Shown here piece by piece: positions 54,941 through 64,000 of a stretch of DNA of 64,000 nt. Source of the stretch: Trichopria drosophilae (Eukaryota; Arthropoda; Insecta; Hymenoptera; Diapriidae); the NCBI GenBank assembly GCA_030407085.1, contig CM059587.1, forward strand, positions 95,537,001 through 95,601,000. Reading direction: 5' to 3'. The position numbers and the translations under genes are program-made. The notes below the pieces were generated by a model, which was given only the letters and a program-made list of their open reading frames with translations, searched no databases and had not been told where the DNA came from. Each line of letters starts with the position of its first letter. Position 1 is the stretch's first letter.

Positions 54941-56865
54941 AAAGTAAACAGTTTTAACCAATTTTTTGGCTGACATAGTAAGGAAATATGGTACTGATAT
55001 ACAAATTCCAATAAATACGTTTTTTAAATGTATTGATTTTTTACGATTTTCTTCATGGATAAAAAGTATACTTTTACGAGATTAAAATTTAATGCTTATA
55101 TTTCTGATGCGATTGATCGTTCAAGTTTAGGAGATCAGGTAGATAAAATATTGTGAAAGAAAATGCACTCGCTTTATGAGTAGATTTTAAGTACATGGTT
55201 TCTGTGCTGAACTTAAAATAAAAGAAAATCCTTAATAAGAATGTTACATGACGTTTTCATCACGAATAAAAATATTCTTCTACTTGTTCAAACTGTCAGA
55301 GTGACTTACACATTTTTTTAAACAAGAAATGGTAATTTTCTGCTTTTATTCACTTAAAAACTGCCATATATAGTTCAAGGTACTCGTTACTAAAACCAGT
55401 ATAATAATTTGATGTTTAGTTTAATTTAGGATTTGTTTTTGTCAAAAATGCGTAGGAAAGATGTAATAGGAGCACTTGAGGACTCACATTCCGTATACAG
55501 AAAAAATTCTTAGTAGATTTTACTACCTTTTAACTACTGAAAGTGTTTCTTATGTCCTCAACGGATTTTTATTAGTTACAGTACGAGCGTAAAGGAGTTA
55601 AATCTATAGTTACTTACACTTAGAGGAATTAGATGTTAAAAGATCATTTAACTGAATTAAAACAAATTATTGGAGTTTGCAAATGCACTCTCCGAAATCA
55701 AAATTCTACGTTCTTCGTGAATGGCATACTGCTAATTGCAATTAAATATCACATCCATGAACAGAAAACAAATTTTTCAATTATATGTCGAGACATTTTT
55801 TAATTACGTTTTCTTTGTAGTATATATTTTTCGACAAAAGTCGTGACAAAAATAGTTTCATGACTTTAGAATTGTAGAGTTTTAGTGCAAGAATGTACAT
55901 CAAACGGCAGTATTTAATTGGAGTCAACTATGCAGTCCCTTACAGTGTCAGTGTTCAATTTTGCTCTTCTAGGCTTATATTTCAGTCATGGATTAAATTC
56001 AGTCATATACCAGACAATTTTTTGCTAACAGTGACAGAAGCGTTTAGTTGACAAGTTTCTCGATATTTTAATCGATTTTCCTATAGTCGAGAAAACTGGA
56101 AAATAGTTTAATACAATTAAGACTTCTCATAGTGTTTGGTAAAAAGAATAGGCCTAAAGAAATAAAATGGTATCGCATTAAAAACATGGCAAAATGTGCA
56201 TGTTTCATTCAAATTCGAATGTAACTGAATATTTATTTATTTACGTATTGATTTCATTATTTGGCTTGAGGTTGTGTCCTCTCTCGCCAATAATACAAAT
56301 GCATGATTTCGTACACAGATTCGTATAATTGCATGTAAAACTTCAATTGAAAAGGGCATAAAAAGTTTCCAAATTAGTATTGGTAATCTAAATTAAAAAC
56401 TAGAAAAATCATGCAATGGGTTCAAGATTACGATTATCGAATGGATTACACCGCATGCGAGTTACGTCGGACAACAGCGGCATCTGATTTTTCAATTGGA
56501 ACTAAACTCACGTGTCGGTTGAATAGGAAATATTTTTCGAAAAGTGTTGAAAATAAAATCAACATAAAGGAATAACAAATTATACATAAGTGTAAAAGGT
56601 TAATCCGATTTGTAACTTTGAAACAAATTTGTTCAATAGTATAATTATATGAGAATACGTATTTAAAATGTCAAGTCGATCCGAATAAAACTGACTGGGA
56701 TACAAGCATTAAGAGCGATCCCTTACATAAATGAACTGAAATTTTAACTATTTTTGAAGTCGGTGTTCATAATTTCTCTAAAACTACTGAATCAAAATTT
56801 TTAAAACTTTATAGGCTGATTCATTACATACAAATATAGTGTTTAATCGTTGTATGTGTTTTTTC

Positions 56866-57020
56866 AGGTGTGGGTCGAAAAACCGACAAATCAAAAAGTC
56901 GACGGGTAAACAAACCGAAAGTCACAAAGCCGACACATAAAAAAATAGACCCATCGACAAGCGAACTATCATTTTTATAGTGTTGGTATTTTGATTTGTC
57001 GGTTTTTCGACCCGCACCCG
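56866..57020. mobile_element. Short hairpin MITE, 25-bp perfect arm
   Basis: AGGTGTGGGTCGAAAAACCG plus ACAAATCAAAA at the left mirrors the right end. GGGTCGAAAAACCGACAAAT plus CAAAA is identical on both arms. The interior is built of GTCGA and CCGA words. The - strand ORF 57081-56824 is created by the element. Confidence 0.75.
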
Positions 57021-57543
57021 TTTTTTCTATAAAAAATGACCGTTTTACAGCCAAAAAAGACCATTTTTTACAGGAAAGCAATCTGTTAACTTTGACCGTC
57101 CGCCATTTTATGAAAAATATATATTTTTTAAAATCCTTTGATTAAACACTAATTTATATTGTTATTTAACTAAATCTGTCGTCAAGTTTTCTTTCATATG
57201 ATCCAGGTCGACACATTTTAGGTAATTCAGAATGAAATAAATACAATCTCAGACGTAATATAAAAAATTGGACTCTTAATGTTCTCAAAAATAGTTCCAA
57301 GATGTGAACTTGCTTCTGTTTTCATACTATAATTAATACTTTTAATATTCTACATAAAAAATGATAAAAATTCATAATTTCTAAGATTTTTATTACAAAT
57401 TTTTACTATTACAGGCATAACCACACCTTCAAAATGCATATGAAATTACAAAATTTATGAATGTGAGAGCCGAATATTCGTTTCATTAAACTTTTTTCAC
57501 TCAAATATTACTTGCGCATTAAAAATTTTACTTCACAATATTC

Positions 57544-57776
57544 TCTCTAAATTTCGTGGAGTGAAAATTCACTCTTAAGAGTGGAAATTCACTCTTTCCT
57601 CCAGAGTTGTCAACTCCACGACTCGGACTATAAGCGTGAAATTCCAATCTATTAAGAGTGAAAAATAAGTGAAGTTAGATTGAAATTTAACTCTTAAAAA
57701 GTTTAATATATTCACTCTTTCGCGAGAGTTGCTCGGTTTTCACTAACCAAAGAGTGAATTCTCACTACAAGAAGTT
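57544..57776. mobile_element. Foldback element of GAGTGAAAATTCACTC type
   Basis: TAAATTTCGTGGAGTGAAAA plus TTCACTCTT at the left mirrors TAAACTTCTTGTAGTGAGAA plus TTCACTCTT read from the right. It abuts the CACTC hairpin at 57779 directly, so two related hairpins lie side by side. Confidence 0.6.
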
Positions 57777-57778
57777 TA

Positions 57779-57992
57779 CACTCTAAATTTCTTAAAGTGA
57801 AAGTTGAGCCACTTTCTGATAAAAGTGACTTTTTTTCACTATTTTTAAAGTGGAAATTTCACTTTACTAATAGTGGATGGAAATTTGCCACTCTAATAAA
57901 GTGAATTTCCACTTTAGAAATAGTGAAAAATATATATTTATTAAACCTTTAGCAGAGAGTGGCTCAATTTTCACTTTAAGAAATTTAGAGTG
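57779..57992. mobile_element. CACTC hairpin MITE, copy 2, TA-flanked
   Basis: TA|CACTCTAAATTTCTTAAAGT ... GAAATTTAGAGTG|TA, with 214 bp of almost continuous self-complementarity and a TA duplication (57777-57778 and 57993-57994). It is the same family as 47424-47624. Confidence 0.8.
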
Positions 57993-57994
57993 TA

Positions 57995-60349
57995 GAGAGT
58001 TCCTACTCTCATTTTTACTCTCTGTTCGAAATCATTTTAAAAATGCTAAAAGTGACTGTACATCTAGTTAAACACTACTAATAACAAAACGAAACGTGCT
58101 AATTTATTACAAATTGTGAAACCTATTAAAATCTACGTGAAATATTCGAGTTTTGCGGTTTCAATTTCAAATTTCTAGTTGTTTCTTGCGATTTGTTTTT
58201 TTTTAATTTTTAATACTATTTTTGTAAATATCGTCAAAAGTAAAGATCAGTAAATTTTCTACCTTTCCAAAACTAGTTTAATAAAGTAAAAAAAAACACG
58301 CAAGAAACAACTAGAAAAATGAAATTTTGAAATTGAATAATGAATATAATAGAAATATTTGACAAAAAAAAACGCCAAATGAAATGCTGATAAGGAGTAC
58401 ATTATCTATACACCCTAAAAATTTTGAGGAAAAAAAAGGTGGTCTTTTTTGAGAAATAACAATTAAAAGAAAATTATATTTCTATTAATTATCGAATTTT
58501 CTCATTTATAGCAATCTGTGCAGTATCGAAACGTTCCTTGAAATCGTCTTATATACAAAATAGAAAGATGTTTTTGGAATCGAATTTCACTAAATCCACT
58601 CTTATTGAAGTGATTTTCAATGACTTGCTACAAAAGTGAAATTCTTACTTCAAGACATTTAAAGACTACTTTTATATTCAGAAACGAAAATCGACATTAA
58701 AGAAAAAACAAAAATGATTAAAATCAATTTAAAATCAGGCCTGTGGAACAGGAATAATCGTTTTTTACGCTAAACTACACTTGTGACATCTTAATATCCA
58801 TTTTACATATAATTTGATTATTAACGATGTCGTAAGATAAATTGCAGAATTTTTAAACATTTCTTTGATTCAAACATTTCGTTGTATCCTTGCATTAGCT
58901 TTAGTGATATTTCTTATCTGACATTTGTCAACTTTTTATGCGTTCAAGAGTTATGTGCCACGGAATGATTTACGAAAATATTGCAATAAAACAGAAACGG
59001 TGCATTTTTTGCTTTTTTTGTCCCAGCTTGTTTATTCATATTTCGATTTTATCATAGTTTTATTTTTCCTTTTATATTATAAAAATATATTTAAGGATTC
59101 GATAAAACATAAAAAAGTGGACTCCAAAAATTAGTAAGATATGAAATAATCGGATCTTAGAGTTATTATTTTAACTTAGACTTACTAACTAAAGTACCGA
59201 CCAGACGTTTTGAATTTTCGAGTGCGTTAAAAAATGTGACTTTTCCTTGCATCTTTAGACAATATTGGAAAATTCAGACGTTAAAATTTCGTAATTGTAA
59301 ATTTTCAAAATAATGAATTTCGTTTAAAAATGTTTCTTTTCACTTCTTAGCACTGACAAAAAAGTTCATCTAATTTTCCTCACCGCTGACGATTTTTTTC
59401 TTTATAAATTATAATTTTTTCAATTGTACAAATGGAGCCCTTTAAAACGCCGAGCGAATTCTTGTTTTGCAACTCACGATACTAAGCTTCTTTTTAAGAT
59501 ACCTGTATGTCAAAATACTAAAATTTATCAAAAAATATACATGTTATTGTTGACACTTAAATAATTATAAAGCAATAATGTCTGCGATAAATCTAAATGC
59601 TTTATTTATACACTTTAAAAGGCATCCTTTTTTTCAATATCCTCTCAGTATTTTTAAACAAATAATTGAATACATAAGTAAAGTTTATTAATAAATATAC
59701 ATTTCGTTAAATGAAATTTTTATTTCAATATCAACACACTATTTAAATTGATCAAGAAAAGCTTAAACGACAGATTGTAACAGCTGCTGTATAACTCCAG
59801 ATTATCGACAATAGAAGAAAATAAGTCACTTTAGTGCTATTAAACCTTCGTGACTTATTTATTGAAGAAAATTGTCGTATTATTATAAATTACGTCACGT
59901 AACATGCACTTAAAACTGCCGGTTCTCGTGAAAAACATTTTAAAATGTAACGTTTGGACTTACGGCTTTGAAGTTATCGCACAATTATATTTCCTGCAAA
60001 AACCTTCCTATACATTTGTACTTTCAATGGCTCGCAATTTTGATTATTTGGAGGCGAAGTGTTTTATCATACACCGAAAACGGGTTTTCATCGGTACAAT
60101 TTAATGCTGTTTACATTCACTGACAAATGTGCACGTTTTTTGATCCACTTGAAACTAAAAACCGATAGTCATAGTGATTAAAAAATTAGTAAAAATGACA
60201 ATTTTATCTATCAGCTTTACAAAAAGGATTTTAAAATGAAACATCACATTAAAGTTATAAACAATGATTATTATTTTAATGAACTATATATTTAATAAAC
60301 ATATAAAAAATTGTTTAAATTTAGAGATTATAATCGATATTTCAACTAC
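57995..60349. other. AT-rich intron stretch, no gene seen
   Basis: Several short ORFs, none with a recognisable domain. It lies between the CACTC hairpins and the GC-rich island thought to hold the SDR promoter. Confidence 0.4.
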
Positions 60350-60560
60350 CGACACGAATTTTCACTATTTTTTAAAGTGATTCTCGAACAGAAAAATTGG
60401 ACCAACCTTCGATAATGTTCGGGTGTTTCCGAGTGAGTGCGAAATAACGAATTTTGCGACCGAACGGCCCGACCGGGAAGATCGGACGGAGTTCCGATCA
60501 GCTGTGCACGCCGTGGCCGAGGGCTGAGAACTGAATCGCCGGTTTGCCGTTCTTCGCACT
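60350..60560 (-). other. Probable untranslated first exon of the SDR gene
   Basis: This is the only clearly GC-rich, CpG-containing stretch upstream of SDR exon 1, whose acceptor at 40554 demands a 5' exon. A possible donor GTCG|GTAGTT lies at 60350/60349. An alternative, GAAG|GTTGGT, lies near 60404. ORFs on the - strand here have no homology I recognise. The transcript link is inference. Confidence 0.4.
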
Positions 60561-60610
60561 GCGAGCTCGAATCGCTCACTCCATTATAGCCTTTGCCGGC
60601 CACGTGATCG
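60561..60610 (-). promoter_or_regulatory. Probable SDR core promoter with TATA box and E-box
   Basis: TATAAT at 60588-60583 stands 28 bp before an initiator-like CGCAGTG (A at 60560). A palindromic E-box CACGTG lies at 60601-60606. Prediction is from motif spacing only. Confidence 0.4.
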
Positions 60611-61020
60611 CGCGAAAATCTCACTATAGCACTGTCGACTGCCTAACAGAAATTTGCGATAGATCTGACAGTAATGATAAAAGCAAACAATCGAAATAAA
60701 CAAAATTTAAATTCAAAAGATCAATAAAAAAAATTTTTTTTCAAAATTTGTGCAAAATTTTAGAAAAAATTTCAATTAAGATATGATATTTCGAAATTTT
60801 GTGCTTTAGGCAGGTTTTGAAATGAAAAGACTTGAAATGTAACCGAGAATTACGAAAACTTTGAAAAATGATGAATATTTGTTACAATATTCTATTTTGT
60901 TGAAAGAAGTATATTGGTTAATATACGTTCAGCTAATGAACACTAGATGGCGCCATTACCCAAAAGCAAGAATGCCAACCGATATGTGTATTTAATTCTA
61001 TTACGTAAATCGTAACTTAA

Positions 61021-61600
61021 CCTATTAACGCCCAAGAGGACACAAATTTCATCAAGATTTTTGCAATATTTCTTGACATTAAAAAGCAATTTAAAAAAAT
61101 GGAGATAAAACATTCTCGACTTAAAATTAGTCACTCTTTCAGATTCTGGTATCAAATTCTGTCTACAATAAACTTGTAAAAAGTTATAAACAATTATTAA
61201 AAAAATAACGCGATTTTTTCCTTCACAAAAATTGTTTAATCAATATTTTCATGTCAAGCAAGACAAGTCATTATCTCAAAACCTCAATATATAGTGTCTT
61301 CTCAGCTATAAATATTCGTAATAATATATAGGAAGGTTGAAAATGGCGGCTTCAAAATGGCGACTAAAGCTTTCTTTTTTTTTGTAAAATCCTAGCTTAG
61401 TGTACCAAATCTTAAAAAATTGATAAAACTTAGTACCCATAAGTTTTTGGGGTCTCTGAGTACCAATTTCAAGTTATTTTTTTAAAATTCAAAATTTTTA
61501 ACTTTTAATACAGAGGTTTTTGGGTCACCGATTACGAAAATCACGCCGTTTTTGAAAACTTAAAAATGTCAGATCCAATATAGCGGACAAAAATTAAAAA
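61021..61600. mobile_element. Truncated TTAA-type element with ATGGCGG modules
   Basis: TTAA (61017-61020) is followed by CCTATTAACGCCCAAGAGG, related to the CCCATTGACGCCC terminus at 28648. Modules follow at 61335-61600 (AAAATGGCGGCTTCAAAATG, then GTTTTTGGGGTCTCTGAG, then GGTTTTTGGGTCACCGATTA). No right end was identified. Confidence 0.45.
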
Positions 61601-62201
61601 TTTTCTTTTAGATTTATGAAACTGGGTAAATCAGGATGACGCTGAATCTAGCAGCAGATTCGCAGCAGCGGATTCGAAAAAACTATAGTTTTCAGCCATT
61701 AAAATTGCCAAAAACAGATTATTTGTATAAAATTTATCTAAAAATGTTTAAATGCAAGTAATTTTTAATAAGAATTTATCCATTGTGGGATATCTGATTA
61801 GGAACAAAAAATTGATGAAATATTCTTTTGACGAGACCTGGTGCATTATGTATTATGTTTTAAAAGTCCGTTTTAATCAATCTCATCTTAACCTCCAAAA
61901 TATGGCGGATTTTACATGACACGTAGCTTTTTATCATAACACGGAAAAAAATGTCTTGGTTATTTCAGCAAAAGGACATTTGCTACAAATTGATTTGCTG
62001 AATTCGCGAAATATTGGCTATGACAGCGATTACAAAAGCAAACCTAGTAATAAGAGTTTGCTAAACTAGCTAAATATTTGCTATTCATGTATTACGACAA
62101 ATGTTTTGCTGGGCTAGCCAATTATTCGCTTTGGTGGCGAAATATTTCTACCCGTGAAATATTGACGAATTTATCGCAATCCTGAATTTTAGGTGACTGA
62201 T
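61601..62201. other. AT-rich flank upstream of the SDR promoter, no gene seen
   Basis: Short internally repeated words (TTTGCTA, GCGAAATATT at 61980-62155) suggest another decayed foldback. No ORF of interest. Confidence 0.4.
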
Positions 62202-62922
62202 TACACAGGACCACAAAAAAAAATTTGTTTCGAGACAACTTGAATCAGGTATAGTGGACCTTACAGATTTAAGGTTAGGATATGTGAAAACTCTGACACG
62301 ATGAGTTAACTTGGACAAAGAATTCGTTTTCAGCGACAAAAAATCTATAAGATCGTCCACTTCTTATTCAAGTTGTGCAAAAAAAAACCTGGTCTTGTGT
62401 CATTTTTTTTCGTGAAGTATAAAATAATTTTTGAGGTCAGATATTTCAAAAACGAGATTTTTTGCTATTTTTCGGATCAGATCTTGAAATCCTGACGTGA
62501 TGGGCCAATTTGGGTAACAAATTCGTTGTCAGCGGCCAAAAGTCCCGTGAAATCTATAAGACCCAGTATGTCTGATTCAATCTATCTCCCCTAAAAAATT
62601 GTTTTATACTTCAAGAAAAAAATAACACAAGACCACGTTTTTTTGACATAACTTGAATCATAAGTGAAGGATCTTATAGATTTTTCGTCACTGAAAACGA
62701 ATTCTTTGTCCAAGTTAACTCATCGTGTCAGAGTTTTCACATATCCTATCCTTAAATTGCCAAAAAGTGTATTTTTGAGTATTTTTCGGATTACATATCT
62801 TAAAATCCTGACGTGATGGGCCAAATTGAATAACGGATTCGTTTTCAGCGGCTAAAAATTTGTAAGGTCCACTATTCCTGATTCAAGTAGTCTGGAAACA
62901 AATTTTTTTCGTGGTCCTGTGT
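62202..62922. mobile_element. TIR/foldback element with ACACAGGACCAC ends
   Basis: ACACAGGACCACAAAAAAAA at the left mirrors TTTTTTTCGTGGTCCTGTGT at the right. Long internal inverted stretches pair 62230-62400 with 62625-62760 (AACTCTGACACGATGAGTTA, TTGGACAAAGAATTCGTTTT). A directly repeated block (TCCTGACGTGATGGGCCAA at about 62491 and 62803) shows internal duplication. Confidence 0.7.
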
Positions 62923-63249
62923 TATTAATAACAATTCAGCTTTTTAAAATAACATACTCATAATCCGAGAGATTCCAATGATATATCAGAGTGTAATAGT
63001 CACACGTTTGCAGACTATGTTGGTGACTAAAAAGAGACACGTCAAAAAAACATGAAAGGAATTATTTCAATGTGAGAGAAAGCGGACGTGGCTATTGTCT
63101 CCATCTTTCCATTTTCATTATTTCATTCCCAATTTATTCATTTTCTCATTTTTATCATTTTTTAAAAGGATTTTTATTTTTTCAACCTGAATAATTATGC
63201 ATAGCGAAAAACATTTTTATTTTCATTTATCAGGTACCCTACTAAAAAG
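62923..63249. other. AT-rich sequence, no gene seen
   Basis: No ORF or repeat recognised. Confidence 0.4.
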
Positions 63250-63530
63250 TTCCAATTCGGATCTTCCATTTTGAAATTTAAAGTCTGAATTGAGAGTGGT
63301 ACTCAGCGAATGCTCTGAGTACCCAGTTTTTACTGGATGAGGGAACTTTTTGATCAGCCATCTTGAATGAGAGATTTTGAATTTTCAAAATCTGAGGTCA
63401 GATTCGTAGTCAGCAATCCTAACAATTCCCAATTTTCGAGTTTCCATCAAGGTAATTTCCATATTATGGACTGCCATTTGGAATCTGACATATTGATTTT
63501 TCGAAATCTGAGGTTAAATAAACGTTACGA
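63250..63530 (-). repeat. ATGGCGG-family modules in inverted orientation
   Basis: ATCTTCCATTTTGAAATTTA, then CAGCCATCTTGAATGAGAG, then CAAAATCTGAGGTCAGATTC and GTAGTCAGCAATCC, then a partial third unit. The spacing is about 120 bp. Confidence 0.6.
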
Positions 63531-64000
63531 CACTTAAGACCTGTCGGTCTGCTATCCCGAAGAGCCGAGAGTACCTAATTTTATGATGTGTGAATGATGT
63601 TTTCAACCAATCATGTATTTTTTGTAAACAATCATTTTTATACTTTATTTCTTATTCTCTACAATAAAACATAACAATTAATGTCAAATATTAATTTATT
63701 TATACTTTCTAACATGTTCTCAAAATAAGAAAGTAAAAAACTGCAGCAAAATTGATTAATAATTACCTGAAATATGACCAAATAAACTACAAAAATAAAA
63801 TGGCAGACTTATACATCTTGTCATATTCGGAAACAAGAATCCAAAAGACATTAAAAAATGGGTTACAGTATTTTTTTCGTTAATAATATTATAATAATAA
63901 TAAATGATGATAATTATTATTGTATTCCGATTTTTATCTCAAAAATTTTTCACAAATTTATGTTGGTATTATGACCAGACCATTTTTATAAAATACATCT
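63531..64000. other. AT-rich window end with TAA/TAT-rich microsatellite
   Basis: 63880-63930 is an imperfect TAATAATAT/TGATGATAAT run. No gene is seen. Confidence 0.5.

Noticed and set aside
56824..57081. 85-codon - strand ORF with ordinary composition
   Set aside because: It spans the hairpin MITE at 56866-57020; the peptide is a by-product of its CG-containing arms.
60346..60624. ORFs in the GC-rich island as a coding gene
   Set aside because: The Arg/Ser-rich translations have no family resemblance; GC content alone opens these frames. Better explained as promoter and 5' UTR.

Overview
This 64 kb window is AT-rich, repeat-dense animal DNA, almost certainly from an insect. The protein-coding genes have spliceosomal introns with GT/AG borders. 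Both have TATA/initiator-like promoters. A run of CCTAA (TTAGG) units, the common arthropod telomere word, is present, and the mobile elements (R2-like and RTE/I-like LINEs, a Penelope-like fragment, many TIR elements with TTAA or TA target sites) fit an arthropod. I cannot name the species.

Only two host genes can be supported, and both reconstruct completely. (1) Ketohexokinase (fructokinase) lies on the + strand in four coding exons from 2312 to 10651, giving 376 residues, with a likely untranslated first exon at 1851-1934. (2) An SDR16C-type short-chain dehydrogenase/reductase (retinol dehydrogenase 2 / 17-beta-HSD11-like) lies on the - strand in seven coding exons from 40547 down to 10984, giving 306 residues. 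Its untranslated first exon and promoter are probably the GC-rich island near 60350-60610. The genes are convergent: the stop codons are 332 bp apart, and the SDR poly(A) signal lies only about 107 bp past the KHK stop.

Almost everything else is intron or flank filled with mobile DNA. 1-590 is the 3' end of an R2-like LINE with a 30-A tail. KHK intron 1 (2455-9274) holds two TTAA-flanked foldback elements of piggyBac type, one interrupted by an 8-bp-TSD element that carries the TTAGG array. It also holds a larger inverted-repeat element with a nested MITE, and two further TA-flanked TIR elements. SDR introns contain a palindrome of almost 1 kb beside exon 4 and a nest of at least three, probably four, TIR elements (19026-23860) with a Mutator-like transposase remnant and a perfectly phased 20-bp minisatellite. 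They also contain a 901-bp TTAA foldback, a LINE C-terminus, a compact Penelope-like insertion with terminal direct repeats and a 13-bp target duplication, and several hairpin MITE families. A roughly 120-bp module containing the word ATGGCGG (GCCAT core) recurs in arrays on both strands across the window.

There is no prokaryotic operon, CRISPR, rRNA or tRNA that I can see. The most unusual material is the layered foldback DNA: uninterrupted arms of palindromes act as internal empty-site controls for later insertions.
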